Of a stretch of 64,000 nt of DNA, positions 45,181 to 57,006 are shown piece after piece (position 1 is the stretch's first letter; the number at the start of each line of letters is the position of its first letter). The stretch covers positions 661,925-725,924 of the forward strand of contig LUVW01000010.1 of the NCBI GenBank assembly GCA_001661515.1, written 5' to 3'. The notes under the pieces are model-generated. The model saw only the letters and a program-made list of their open reading frames with translations, was not told the DNA's origin and searched no databases. Made by a program: the position numbers and the translations under genes. Source of the DNA: Capniomyces stellatus. Lineage: Eukaryota; Kickxellomycota; Harpellomycetes; Harpellales; Legeriomycetaceae.

Positions 45181-46065
45181 ATGAGTGCAATTAGTAAGGC
45201 AGTATTAAGGAGTTTCCAAAGATCAATTAGAGCAGGAAATGCGAGACAATTGTCGGAAGGATTGAGAGTGAACAAAATCAGTACTTTTTCAGGAGTAAGC
45301 AATACAAGGGAAAGCGGAAATATGCAGCTTGGGCCAATGACGCTGAGAAGAATGTTTTCTTCGACGGTGGGAGCGAGACAAAAGAATGAGAATGATTTGT
45401 CGTTGATATCGACTTTGAAGGAGGAGTACAAGTACGAGAAGGAGAGTGTAGCGGAGGAAGGGAGCCACGAGTTTATTAGCAGTTTCACAGAGAAGACAGG
45501 GTTTGAGATTATTGACAAGGTTGGGGAGACGGATGTGGTGTTGACAAAGAATTACGGAAATGAGAATATAATGATTAGGTTTTCGATTAATGATATTTTG
45601 AACAGCGAGATGGATATGGGAAATGTGGAGGTGTTGAATGAAGATCCAATTACTGGAGAACACGTCAAAATGCCAGCATCACCAGAATCAGAGGAGAGCG
45701 AGGAGGAACTAACAAACTTCCAAGTAAACCTAACGCTAACGGTAACAAAACCAAACGCACCAACACTGCTGTTTGACTTGGTTGCGGAAGAAGGTGAGGT
45801 TGGAATCAACCGCATGATGTTTGTTAACCAGGCTCAACACGCTCTTGGCCAAACCGCTGAAGACGATTACTTTAGACGCGGTGCATACTTGGGTCCTGTC
45901 TTTGGCCAGCTCTCTGACGACTTGAAGGACAACATCGATGCTTTCCTTGAGGACCGCGGTATCGATGCTGGTTTAACCATGTTCTTGCAGGACTACATTG
46001 AGTTCAAAGAACAAAACGAGTATGTCAACTGGCTAGACCAATTCTCCAAGTTCTCTATCGCTTAA
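45181..46065 (+). CDS. MAM33: Mitochondrial matrix acidic protein, MAM33 / p32 (C1QBP) family
   Basis: Intronless, 294 aa. A basic presequence (SKAVLRSFQRSIRAGNARQL) suits mitochondrial import. The mature protein shows the p32 doughnut-fold pattern: SLISTLKEEYKYEKE, TGFEIIDKVGETDVVLTKNY, NIMIRFSIND, an acidic loop (ESEESEEELTNFQV), NLTLTVTKPNAPTLLFDLV, then YLGPVFGQLSDDLKDNIDAF and LEDRGIDAGLTMFLQDYIEF with EYVNWLDQFSKF at the end. MAM33 proteins act in mitochondrial gene expression and as chaperone-like factors; the trimeric acidic ring is the known structure. All conserved blocks are present, so the identification is firm. Confidence 0.95.
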   Translation: MSAISKAVLRSFQRSIRAGNARQLSEGLRVNKISTFSGVSNTRESGNMQLGPMTLRRMFSSTVGARQKNENDLSLISTLKEEYKYEKESVAEEGSHEFISSFTEKTGFEIIDKVGETDVVLTKNYGNENIMIRFSINDILNSEMDMGNVEVLNEDPITGEHVKMPASPESEESEEELTNFQVNLTLTVTKPNAPTLLFDLVAEEGEVGINRMMFVNQAQHALGQTAEDDYFRRGAYLGPVFGQLSDDLKDNIDAFLEDRGIDAGLTMFLQDYIEFKEQNEYVNWLDQFSKFSIA

Positions 46066-46432
46066 TATTACCATTTCATCTCGGCTTGACCAAACTTTTT
46101 TATTTTTTATTTTATTTTTTTTTTAAATGGATATTTATTATGTCTTTTATTTTTTGTTTATTAAAATAAAACATTCCTTTTTTTCATGTTTTTTAAACCA
46201 AACTCATATTCTTACCATTAATCTTCTTGATAATTGTACTAGTTGAAAATTTAAGAAAAAAAAACGAAAACGAGAAAAAGTAGAATTGGTTTTAGTGGGT
46301 TTGGTTTATGCTGATGAAAAAAACAATAGAAACCTCCAAAATTTAACAATAACCGAGTAAACAATATTATATAAAAGAACAAAAATAAAAGTAAAGGTAA
46401 AAATAAAAATGAAAAAAAAATATAAACAGCAT
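46066..46432. other. Convergent intergenic
   Basis: 367 bases between MAM33 (plus) and ELYS (minus), AT-rich, nothing recognised. Confidence 0.65.
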
Positions 46433-49400
46433 TCATCTATTACTGCTGACTAGAGAGTCTGTCAAACTCAATCTAGGACTGTTTAGCCGAGCAAACATGG
46501 ATCCAGAGCTGCTACTCTTTCTTTTCAGCCCAGCAACAGCGCCACCATCGTTTCTGTTAACAGGATCACGCACATCAATGCCACCAATTGCACCAGTCCG
46601 TCTGCCAGTAGCCATGAAGCCACCAGCAGTCAGCAGAGACGCCTTTGAACCAAGAGTCGGGGTTTTGTGTGGCCTGGATTCAGTACCTAAAGCCAGATTT
46701 TTACCAGAGCCAAGCCTTGGCTTCGGAGATCTTGGCAGTTTGTTGGGGCACCAAACTGATACTTGGGGAACGTCTTTTGGATCAGCAACTGGTAACAGTG
46801 GCTCATCGTCATGGCCTTGGCTACCATCAGCAAGCAACATGGCTCTATGCGGAGCCACGGTATCCACGGCGTCAGAGCGGCGGTCTGAGGGTTGGACTGA
46901 GGGTTGGAAAGACGGAGATTCACAGCGGAAAATCGAGTTGTAAGCGGCAGAACCAAACCCGGCAATTTTTACGAGGTCCTCGGCTCTGCTGCGGTTGTTG
47001 GCTTGCAGGAACTGGGCAAATGGCGTTTCAGCAGCACATTTGGACTCGCCAGACTGCACCAGCACAGCCCTTTCAGGCTCAGGCACCAGCAAAAGCGAGT
47101 TTTCCCTTAGACCGTTGAGCTGAGCCACCTTCATGCCTTTAGTAGCGGTGCTGCGGCCGTTCTTGTTGGAAGAATCATCATGATCGTCCAGAGAAACCAA
47201 AGACACCAACACGTCAATTGCACGGACAGATTCGGCAAACCGGCAGCTATAGACCAAGTACCGAACCAAGACCATCAGCCTCCTAAGCACGGTCTCAGTA
47301 TCAGCAGGTTCGCCGCGGTCGACGTGGCAGCAGAACGCGTAAAGCTGGAGCTGCTCATCGGGGTTTAACGGCAAGTCAAACAGGCCCAGAACTCGTGTTT
47401 TGTCAGAAATACAGTGCTCAAACAAAGAGTCAAGTAACTTCAACCTCTCAAACGCACCAAGTCCGCCCTGGTCACAATCGCGCTGGAACCAAAACGCTTC
47501 GCCCAGACTGACCTGCAAGTAAATGCTCATCACCAGGTTTGAGTCTACACCAAACACATCGATGTCTGGCATCACCACATCAATAAACCGCTTTGCCTCC
47601 TTGAAACACCCGTTAGTCACTGATATCCACAACACTTCTCTTGCCCAGTCCGTGTCTATCATGCTGCTGGTCAGCTTCGCAATCCCGCCCCGGACATCGT
47701 CGTTGTCTAGCAGAAAGTAGCCCTTGGTCAGCTCCTCAAAGTGTCCAGGCAGCAAGTAGTCCTCCACAAACTTTCTGGTCTGCGCATTCACCAGCCCATC
47801 AGCCTCCACTCTGCTGCTCCTGTTGAAGTAGTCCATCAGCATGTACATCACCACACTGTGGCTTTGTAGCCTGTCCAGATCGCTCGCATACACTCTGTCC
47901 ACCAGCTGCTCCAGGTCTGGCCTAGTCTTGGGCGGATACTCCGGCTCCACACTCTCTATCCCTGCGGCTTTCATCATCCTGTCTATAAACAAAACTCCCC
48001 CAACTCGCTTCCTATTTCCACTCACTCTTGCCCGCCACTCTTTCAATTTACTTATTGGCTGGAAATACTTGACTATTTCTTTGGCCATACTCTCAATCTC
48101 TCCCTCACTCTCCACTTCATCCCCCATTCCTACCTCCGCCTCTGTCTTGTCGTTGCTGCTACCGTCTCTACTGTTTCTGTTGTACTCTGCAAAGCTGCTG
48201 TTCTTTGCTCGTGGGTCCTCAACCACCTCCGTCTCCATCAACCCCAGAACCAGCAGCTTATCAACTCCGCATATATTCTCTCTTTTGTACCCAACTATTC
48301 TGTTGCCGCCTCTTAGCTTCACCACCGCCAACTTCTCCAGCTTTTCCTTGCTCAGCCTCCAAAACTCAACTCCTCCCGCTACCTTTCCCCCACTCACCAC
48401 CACTGTCACGTAATACTCTCTGTTTCTCCCCTCTTTTATCTCCTCAACCCCTAAATATCCTATTTTCTGCCCCTCTTTTTCTGCCTCAATTTCCTTTACA
48501 TCGCCAATATCCTGCATGCTCTGCTTTTTGCCTCTCATCACCCCGCTTTTAAACTCTACCACCTTGCTTATCTCCCACGCCTCCTCTTCGCTTTTCTTGG
48601 TCTGCACCTCCTCTGCCTTCTTTTGCCGCCACTTTGGCAATTTCATTTCCTTCGCCTCCTCCCTCTTCATCTCAAATATCCCCACTAATGGCCCCTCCAT
48701 TGTCGAATACCCAACACACACCTGAACCACCTGGTCACCCCCCGATCGCTTCTTCCCCCCGCTTGTTTTTATCGCGTACATTTCCTCCACTCCAATCCCT
48801 CCCTTTCCTAAATTCATCCTTCCCACTTTTTCCAACGACTCGTTCCTCCCACCCCCACTTCCACTCTCACAACCGTCCTCGTTCTCACGCTCTCCCCGCT
48901 TGCCCCCATCTCGCCTTGTCTTGTAGCTATAAACAAATATCTGCCCATCGCTTTTCCCCACAAACACAAGCACTCTGTCCTTTTCAGCTCCACCACTCTC
49001 GGACTCAACCAACTTTCCATATATCTTGCTTGGCTCGCTCTTACTGCCCCCCAACCCAACCAGTTCCGCCTCATCAACAAACGTCACTATCTCCCCATCC
49101 TCTTCCAACTCAAACTTCACTATCCCCAACTGCCCATCCTGCGTACACCCAAACAACACCCACTCCTCATTAGCCCTCGCCCCCTCATTGCCCTTGTCCC
49201 CTCTATCTCTATTTATCGGTCCCACTACTTCAATGTCATTTACTTTATTCAGCATTATCTGCAGATCCTGTATCTTTTGTGTCCTGATTGTGTATCTATA
49301 TATCCCAACAAAATATTTTCCCCCTTCCCCCCCGCTCTTGACTCTGTTTTCTATCCCGTTTTCATCTTTGAACAGCACTCCCACATCCAGCTGCATTACC

Positions 49401-49776
49401 CCAACTATCAAACTAGCTTCTCCTCCCATCACTCTTCCTTTCACAAACCTTATTCCGCCCTATTTACATCAGTTTTTTTTTTACTTTTTTTTTTTTTTAC
49501 TATCAATTCATAAAGTATCACTCCTCCAATATCTCCTCTCCTAGTTTTTCTCTTGCAATCTGTCTTTCAACACTTTCTATTTACCCATCTTCTTACCTTA
49601 ATCCCCACTCCAAAGTTTTCTACCTTAATCATCGAAACTTTCACTCTTTCTCCCAAAACTTCGCTCAAGGTCTCATTTTCTATCAATATCTTTTCCTTGT
49701 CGTACTTGTAGCTATAAACCGTACTCTCTCCTCCCTCCCTGTATTTCTCCTCTATGAACCCTCCTCCTTCAACCAT
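46433..49776 (-). CDS. ELYS-like nuclear pore protein
   Basis: Two exons, 49776-49597 and 49459-46433, 1068 aa. The N-terminal half reads as a beta-propeller (repeated strands such as KYFVGIYRYTIRTQKIQDLQ, LFGCTQDGQLGIVKFE, DGQIFVYSYKT) with Glu/Lys-rich inserts. The C-terminal half holds the ELYS domain: VVMYMLMDYFNRSSRVEADG, FVEDYLLPGHFEELTKGYFL, LDNDDVRGGIAKLTSS, WAREVLWISVTNGCFKEAKR, corresponding to the conserved YYLLD, FA..F.LP, G.W.LD and AL..LT features. The tail is basic and low complexity. ELYS helps seed nuclear pore assembly on chromatin; fungal versions are often shorter. The ATG at 49776 is the first in frame, and the intron (49460-49596) is phase 0. Confidence 0.78.
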
Positions 49777-50321
49777 TTTTGAACTCTCTGTGCTCTTGAT
49801 TTCTCTTGATTTCTTTTGATCGTTCCTTGACGTGTCTTGACTCGAAATTTATATTCAATTGTTCATTAAAACTAAACTGAATTCAAGCCCAACTTGTTTG
49901 TCCACTTCTCCTACCCTCAATCAATCTCTAGCTTGACCTTTAAATCTACTTTTATTGTTGTACTATCTTGCAAATTTTTACAAAGAAGCTTACAATAAAT
50001 AAACATAATTTACCGTTTTTTTTAATTATTTTTTTCACTATTCGTTTTTCACTTTGAATTTCACTTGTACATTCCAATCTTTCTTTTCTTAATTGAATTG
50101 GATTGAATTTATTTGTTTACTTTACATTTTAAACATTTTAAACACGTTAATTAGTTTTTTTTTTCTTCTCTGTTTTTATCCAAAATTTGGATTTTCTTTC
50201 AAACCTAACAAAAACCCAAAATAAAAATATCAGCCCTAACCCTTACTTCCACCCCCTCCCCCCCATTCTACACTCTTCTCTTTTATTCCCATTTTGATTT
50301 TATTCCAAAAACAAACTCTAA
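49777..50321. other. Bidirectional promoter region ELYS / ATG10
   Basis: 545 bases between the divergent start codons. AT-rich with a C-rich patch near 50245-50270. No specific element assigned. Confidence 0.5.
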
Positions 50322-51550
50322 ATGCAATCAATATCAAACTTTCCACACTTGACTAGTGACGAATTCAATATTGCTGCCCAACTCTTTTACCAAAAGTGCC
50401 TGAATTCCAACTGGATTGCGTCTCACAATTTGGTCGTTTGTCTTGAGCAAAACCTTTCCAAATTCCAAGTAAATTTGCTCATGCTCCTTTTTTTACTTTT
50501 GTTTAGTTATTTATTCAATCTAGATACCTTCATTCAATGATTTGTTTATCTTTTACTTTTACTACGACTCCTTATCCTATGATGTAGTTCCCTTTTCCCT
50601 TTCTTTCTTTTGCTTTCCTCATAATCAATTTCCCGCTTTATCTTCTGTTTCAAGTATAGACCGATCCTGTCATCATCATAAAGAAATCGTTTTTGCTACT
50701 GGATAACGTGTCTATCCACCCACCCAATCTCACCCCTTCTGCCTCCATCTTTACCCTCTCTGCTGCAGACATCGAAAACATCAGTTTGGACGACTCAAAA
50801 TGCTCTCATAGCTCTCAAGCGCTGAATTCTTTTGACGAGCTTGAAGGCACGTTAGAGGTTGATGATAGCGATGACACTGTCGAACCAAATCCCCTGGTTC
50901 ACACAGACAGCGCACACACACAAAATGCAGTCTACTTTACAGCCGAGTACCACATTATTTATTCATCCTCCTGGCAATGCCCTGTACTATACTTTACCCT
51001 TTACACCGAAGGTACGCTCTACACATACACACAACTTGCATTCAAGTTCCAAACTAACTCAACGCATTCTGCCTGGTCTAATCTATACTCCTTATACCGT
51101 TGATCTTTTGAAATTTTGTAGATGGAACTACATTGGATTTAAGCTCATCCAACAATTACCTCGCACTAAATAATGGGAACTTGCGAATCCACGATTCTGA
51201 CTTTAATGGCGCTATAAGTCTGCAGGTAACTGGTCAATTATACATTGCTTAGTCTCACCGAATGCTCCACTATACTGTAATTTAACGTCAATTTGCCCTG
51301 CTCTTATTTGCAGGATCATCCATTCTTACAAACGCCGTTCTACTTTCTCCACCCTTGCCAAACCCACGAGCTGCTGAAGGCTGTTTCAGATGTTTATGTC
51401 CCACCTGAGAATCAACCATCAAACCCTACTGCTATTTCAGCACCACTTGGAAAAATTAGCCTAGATCGCTACTTGGTTATCTGGCTTGGTCTTGTTGGAC
51501 CTCCAGTATCATTACAAATACCGTCTGTTTTATTAGTTTCAACCCCTTAG
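50322..51550 (+). CDS. ATG10: Autophagy E2-like enzyme Atg10
   Basis: E2-like enzyme that conjugates Atg12 to Atg5 in autophagosome formation. Four exons: 50322-50468, 50660-51011, 51122-51225, 51314-51550; 279 aa. The N-terminus LTSDEFNIAAQLFYQKC fits the family. The core includes YFTAEYHIIYSSSWQCPVLY followed by FTLYTEDGTTLDL, and the active-site segment QDHPFLQTPFYFLHPCQTHE, where the catalytic Cys lies in the HPC motif, then YLVIWLGLVGPPVSLQIPS at the end. A Ser/Asp-rich insert separates the first helix from the core. Exon joins are all in frame and reproduce the conserved order. Shares a promoter region with ELYS. Confidence 0.92.
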
Positions 51551-52051
51551 AAAAATTTAGAGTGCCTTTTAGACCAGTTCGACTTTAACAGTTTAGCTTT
51601 CAACCAGCACCTATTTCTATTTCTCTTTGCTTTTTTTACTATCAAGCTTACTGTAACAAATCATTGACTTGAAAATACATTTGTGCTCCATATATAGTTC
51701 CCAGGATTTGGCTCAAGCTATTTGAGGCCCTACGTGGCCAAGAAGAACCAAAATATACTTTTTGGCCTGTGCAAAATTCGTATGAGTATATAATCATTCT
51801 TTGGACCTGCTCCCCCTTAACGCCAGTGGGCCATAAACACCACAAAAACCATATTTTTACTATACAATCGGGGTTTTAGGCCCTCGAGTCCACTCTACTT
51901 GGTTATTACAAACTTCTTATGAAACATTGATTATTTTTACATTTTATTATTACTAATCAGACATTTTTGGGCTCAATTTCACCAAACGTTCAACACAACT
52001 CTCTTCACTTGATACATTCATTAAAGAGTATTTCATTTATACATCTAAAAT
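51551..52051. other. Convergent intergenic with coding-like fragment
   Basis: Between ATG10 (plus) and the glutaredoxin-like gene (minus); includes a minus-strand coding-like stretch at 51648-51845. Confidence 0.55.
51648..51845 (-). pseudogene. Coding-like fragment, possible gene relic
   Basis: On the minus strand 65 codons are open without a believable start: MWCLWPTGVKGEQVQRMIIY, SYEFCTGQKVYFGSSWPRRA, SNSLSQILGTIYGAQMYFQV. The stretch is less AT-rich than its flanks. Upstream in the same frame there is little more coding-like sequence. No family recognised. Could be a relic of a transposon or duplicated gene. Confidence 0.2.
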
Positions 52052-52471
52052 CTACTGCTTGTTTAGAATGTCGGACAGCTTCTTGATGGTCTTTTCAGTG
52101 TCAACTCGGTGCCACAGCAAAAACTCTCCATTTGCATGAACAACGGGGATATCGTATTTATATTCGTCAAACCATCGTTTGTTTTCTGGCTTCTTGATGT
52201 CCACTTGCTCCAGCTCAAAAGGAATCTAAAGTTGAGCACCAAACACTCTTCGTTTACTTTAGCGTATCAAACCGCTTACAATGTTCAGCTTATGCAGAGT
52301 GCTTTTGAAATTCGATTTTTAAAGCCGGAATCAGGTTTTGTCTGTCCCGAATCAATTGAATTTATTTATTCTTACCTTTTTATAAATCTCGTTAAGCTTA
52401 ACCTTTGCCTCTTTACACAATTGGCACTCGGCGTGTGTATAAAGCGTCAATAGCAACTTTCTAGCCGACAT
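52052..52471 (-). CDS. Glutaredoxin-like small redox protein (Grx-like, DUF836 type)
   Basis: Two exons, 52471-52376 and 52225-52052, joined in phase 0; 89 aa. The first exon gives MSARKLLLTLYTHAECQLCK with the CxxC redox motif (CQLC) after the first beta strand, followed by EAKVKLNEIYKK. The second gives IPFELEQVDIKKPENKRWFD then EYKYDIPVVHANGEFLLWHR, which includes the cis-Pro (IPVVH) expected of a thioredoxin fold, and ends in a short helix. Length and order match the yeast YDR286C / human C5orf63 group of glutaredoxin-like proteins rather than classical glutaredoxins. The physiological substrate of this group is unknown. Confidence 0.88.
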
Positions 52472-53027
52472 TGGTTGTGTATTAATGAGATTTTACTCAA
52501 ATGAGCAAAATGGGAATAATAACAAAAAAACAGTTAAAAGTTAAAAAGTTAAAAGACAAGAGTTCAAGAGTCCAAGAGTTTAAGAGAACTGTGATCAAGT
52601 GTTCAAGAGAGCTATAGTCAAAAGTTTTAGCTTTGATTTTGATTAAATCAAATTTTAATGCGTAATTGCGAATTATAGTTGCTAGGAAATAAAAGGGAAT
52701 TTGAGCACATTTTTCATGAAATGATTCAATAAACAAACTCGGCAATTTGCGCTTTTGCATCCAAAAAAAAACATCGAGTCTTGGTGATACATTGATCAAA
52801 AACTCTACCGTAACTCACCCAACATCCGAGTAGTTTCAAAGACGTTTATATTTTATCTGTTGTATTTAATATCTTTTGTATATCGACGCGTCAAGCTAAA
52901 ATAGCACAACTAACATGTATGAATAAAAAGGGTAGATATATAGCAAAAAAAAAAAAAAAAATGAAAACTGGTTGTATCAAAGTGTGGTGTCTATAGCAGC
53001 CTGAAAATGAAAAGAGAAACATAAAAG
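52472..53027. other. Intergenic upstream of glutaredoxin-like gene
   Basis: AT-rich; short AGTTAAAAG/AGAGTTCAAG repeats at about 52533-52610 and an A-run at 52950-52966. No gene seen. Confidence 0.55.
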
Positions 53028-54100
53028 TTAGAGACTCTGTAGCGATTTAGTCAATCGAATCATTGTGGAAATCTCATTCTCTGTCGCCTTTCCATTTCCA
53101 TACCACCTAACCTTAGTGTCCTTGTCTACAAGAAACACGTAGCCCAAAAATCTATTGGCTATAGCCAGATCGTGACGGACAGACTCGATGTCACCAAAAT
53201 GTGTAAAATAGTTGTTGTGTTTTTCTTTAGGAATGCTCAGCCGCAAATAGGGGAGACACGCCTTTAGCAGTGCTGCTTTGACCCAATTTTCCTCAACGTT
53301 GCACTGGATAACGTTTATTTTCTTTGAGTTTCCAAACTCTTTTTCAAACGGAATAATAAAACTACGAGTGTGGTCCTCTGCAAACTTGGTAAACTCAAAT
53401 GTAACCAACGAGGTTTTTCCTCTAGCCAACGAAGCCAGCTCCTTTTCGTTATTCGCCAGTGAGTTTATTATAAGTCTGGGAATGTACTTTGCCGTTTTTT
53501 GGGGGATCAGGTCGGTGGTGGCCTCAAATAGCTTTGGGCCAAAAGTTTTCAAGTCTGCCACTCCCTGCCAATACGACTGACCGATTTTTCGAATCCTAGA
53601 TTGGGGTTATCAATTTTGAATTTTGAATTTTGAATTTGAATTTGTTTACTTTTTGAAAGTATAATTTGTTTGCTAGTGACTGAATCCAAATAAATTCACC
53701 AATTTCTCTACAAGTACGGTACTTACAGTTCTTCTCTCTTCTTTATATTTTTTTCCTTGTCTAATGTGTCCTTCATTTTCCCTCGAAGCCTATCCTTTAT
53801 GGATTGCTTAATAAACTGGTCGCCTGGAAAGTCGTTTCCTACCGGTGTGCCTGGAATTACTATCCCGCGTTTGACTTTTTCTTTCTCCAAGGCTAACTTA
53901 GCCTTGGCCTCTTCGCTGATCGGCTCTGTGTCTTTGGGAACTTCAACCTCTGGTTCTGCTGTTGAGCTTTTCAAGTCGGAATCAGCGTCAGCAATGCTGC
54001 TTACTTTGACCGTCTCATTAGCCTTTGCTGCCATCGATCTAATTAATACATTACCTGGTCTGTATATTCCAAGCCTTTTTATAAGACTACTTGCCAGCAT
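53028..54100 (-). CDS. ATP10: Mitochondrial ATPase complex assembly factor Atp10
   Basis: Inner-membrane assembly factor that chaperones Atp6 into the F0 sector. Two exons, 54100-53727 and 53595-53028, joined in phase 2; 313 aa. The N-terminus (MLASSLIKRLGIYRPGNVLI) is a mitochondrial presequence, followed by an acidic/Ala linker. Conserved ATP10 features are IRKIGQSYWQGVADLKTFGP, TSLVTFEFTKFAEDHTRSFI, PFEKEFGNSKKINVIQCNVE and LGYVFLVDKDTKVRWYGNGK followed by ATENEISTMIRLTKSL, which together make the thioredoxin-like C-terminal domain. Pairs functionally with NCA2 elsewhere in the window, both linked to F0 biogenesis. Confidence 0.85.
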
Positions 54101-54746
54101 TTTGCGTAGGAATAGAATGTTAAACTGGAGTAAGGTAAAAGGAATTCAGCAAAGATTGACAAAAACTTGTAAATACTTTATTCCACTTCAAACTTTCCCA
54201 ACTCACTTTTATTAGTTGTAACTATTTTTTTTCCAGCTGAAGGTTAAACCAATTATCAATAGCGTTTTACCATCCTGGCCTGATTCAGCCAAGAAAAATC
54301 ATCGAATTGATTAATTGATTGAGTAATTGATTTTTTTTTTTTTAGATTACCATTTCTAACAATAAATACAGGGCAGGACAGGAAGAAACTCTGGGATAAA
54401 ATGTTTATAGGAGGGCTCAAGCCACCGCTTTCTTACGAGTGTTAACTGGACAAGATTTGATAAGGAGTTTAGCTGCCTACTTTTAGCAGTACTTTTTCAC
54501 TATTTAGTTGGCATAATTTTGAGCAGAACAGAACAGCTCAAGTTGAGCATTCCAGCTTCTACTTGGCCAAATCCAACGTATATTTATAGAACTTTTAACT
54601 CGGCCTGGATGGACTGGGATATCATGATCAGTATTATGATATTTTAATTTAGAGAGTATAATATGGAATGTTTGTATAGAAATAAAAGAGAAAGGAGCAT
54701 AATAATGCAAAAACAAAACTAGAGATAGGAATGTTATAAATCTAGT
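54101..54746. other. Intergenic
   Basis: Upstream of ATP10. AT-rich with a T-run near 54331-54345. A short, less AT-rich piece at 54504-54640 (minus strand frame PVHPGRVKSSINIRWIWPSR) may be another relic but is too short to call. Confidence 0.5.
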
Positions 54747-55948
54747 TTATTCGTCTTTAGGAATAACCCCTTCGCTTTGGCCGTGGTATGGGTGAGAAAC
54801 AATGTTGAACCATGGGAGGATAGCTAAGAAGTAAAGGGGTGCACATCCAAACTCGAGGTTAAAACACATCAAAACACATATACATATACATCGACATCAA
54901 CAACAACAACAACAAAAACAAAAACAGCAGTAGCAGTAGCAATATAGTAGCAGTATAGTAGCAATATAGCAGACATGATTGAATAATTAAATAAAAAATA
55001 GTTTGAATTGAAACTTACCAACGTTGAAAATAGAGTTGGTAGAGTACTTGGCAGCAACATTTTGGAGATCAGGGGTCAAGGTGGAGTATCCCTCCATTGT
55101 CTTTCCTTGAGCCTTGAGGCTTGCATACTCTTTTCTGAACTTTTTGATTTCACGAGAGTTTGGTTTGTATCCAATGAATCGCACTAAAATAAAAGTAAAA
55201 AACACCACGCACAATCTGTAAGTACACGTTGCAACAGTACCAATCGGCTCTAAAACACAAATCTACGCCTTCATTAATTTTTTTTTTTTTTTTTTGCTAA
55301 AAGTTCACATGTGGTCATTTAAATAACCTACAGCTGGTCTGGGTGTAAGCAAACAGGAATCCTGCCAGTACTCCAATACCTCCTGCGGCCTTCATGGCAG
55401 CCCTAAGCGGAGCACCCGAGTTTCCAGATGGTTGGTATCTCTCTAAAGGTAAAAGTAAATAATAAATAGATACATTTGCAGGTAGATTGGCAGAGGTTGG
55501 TTAATTTAAGTATTATAGGAAAATTCACGACAATCTACTTCAATCATTTCTTTTTAAATAAATAAATTCAAAATTCTTGGTTTGGATCGGTAAAAAAAAA
55601 TAAAAATGAAGCAAGATTATTATCGTTCGTATAGATTCGACACAATAACTTTATTTGGCTGTTTTAGATTGACTCCATACACATTGGGAGAGTGGCGAGT
55701 AAATGATTCTGTTTCATTAATCCGAATTTGCAGTTCGATTTTTAAGCTGTCTGTATGTTTTGAAAGCGATAGAAATAAAAAAGGAGAATCTCCCTAAACT
55801 TACCAAACCAGTACATCATTCCAGGTCCAATTGCTGCAATCCCAACTCCACTTAGGATGTCCATGGGTCTGAAGTACCTTATTACTCTTGTAAATCTTGG
55901 ATCCGTGTCGATTACGGGAAAAGGTGGTGTTGTGTTTGCGTTCGACAT
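54747..55948 (-). CDS. NADH:ubiquinone oxidoreductase 21 kDa subunit (fungal complex I accessory subunit)
   Basis: Four exons: 55948-55804, 55442-55332, 55183-55019, 54823-54747; 165 aa, all joins in frame. Sequence blocks match the Neurospora 20.9/21 kDa subunit: FPVIDTDPRFTRVIRYFRPM with DILSGVGIAAIGPGMMYW (N-terminal domain and membrane helix), GNSGAPLRAAMKAAGGIGVL with AGFLFAYTQTS (second helix), LRFIGYKPNSREIKKFRKEY, GYSTLTPDLQNVAAKYS and LPWFNIVSHPYHGQ at the end. Presence of this subunit shows a complex I-containing respiratory chain, so this is not a Saccharomyces- or fission-yeast-type fungus. Confidence 0.93.
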
Positions 55949-57006
55949 CTTTTTATTTAATTTACAACTAGAAGGCCGAAATAAAAACAAAGCAAATAAA
56001 AATAAAGTGACAGTTTAGTGTGGTAAATCGGGTTGTTCAAATTGCTATACAAATTCAGGGTTAGATGAGCGGATTTGGTACTTTTACCTTTAAACTGTTA
56101 ATTAGCCAAAATGAAAAGAAAAGTGACTCTGAGTTTTTAAAAAGAAAAACAACTATTCTTTAGATTATTTTTACAATAAGCTTTAATAAATGGCTAATAT
56201 TGTTTCTCAATTCTTTTTCGTATCAAGGCTCTTTACCCACTTTTTTTTTTAATCACTAATTATTTTTTTTAAACCGCCTTTAACTTTGTTTATTGTTCCG
56301 CCTTTATTATTCAATTCTCGACTTCCCAAAGTTTTAAGTTCATTGAGGTTTTTTTTTATGGTATTTAAATTTTTTACTTATCTAATTTGATTTCGTTTAA
56401 AAACGGCTCGATGGCTATTTATTGGCTGTGTTCGAAATCGCTAGCTTTTGGTATCTTTTTAGCCGAGTTGAAGGCAAAAATCAATCGCTCTTTGCTTCGT
56501 TGACTTTGCACTGTTCCGAGGCTCGGGTCTAGTTGGCAAAATAGCGTTTGGCTTGATGCAGACATCACTTGAACACAATAACAAAATCATCATGAATGTG
56601 TTATATCCCAAAAATGTATGCCATCAATTAAACACGCTTTGATTAAAAAGTGTTCATTCGGTTCGTGTATCTAAAAACCAATGGCAAAACTTCAACCAGT
56701 GTTACTTTTGAGAACTAGCTTGGATGTTTTGTCACTTTCTGCAGTATTCTTTTGCAACATCATTTTGAAACACCCTTTTCAACTCAGACACCGCATTGCT
56801 TGATTTTTGCAACTCTGCCTAATGAAATCAAAACCACCCAAACACTGTGTTTAGTTTGTATAAATAGCAAACGGTTCGACTCTCCAAGTTAAATACACAA
56901 ATATTAGTTTGTTTTATACTTTATCCATCATTCCCAATTTTACTTTAAAATATCACTAAAAAAAAAAAAAAAATACCAAGAATAAAAAAAATATAACAAT
57001 AACACA
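55949..57006. other. Intergenic between complex I gene and the small CHCC ORF
   Basis: About 1.06 kb. T-rich, then a mixed-composition zone at 56400-56900 that ends in a TATA element. No tRNA or other gene recognised. Confidence 0.5.
56859..56866 (+). promoter_or_regulatory. TATA-like element upstream of small CHCC ORF
   Basis: TATAAATA 148 bases before the ATG at 57007, followed by an A-rich leader (56959-57006). Confidence 0.45.

Noticed and set aside
47841..49544. Plus-strand frames opposite ELYS
   Set aside because: Pro/Ser/Leu-rich shadows of the Glu/Lys-rich ELYS N-terminal half.
56865..56885. GGTTCGACTCTCC-like tRNA T-arm
   Set aside because: No matching acceptor, D or anticodon stems in the preceding 75 bases.
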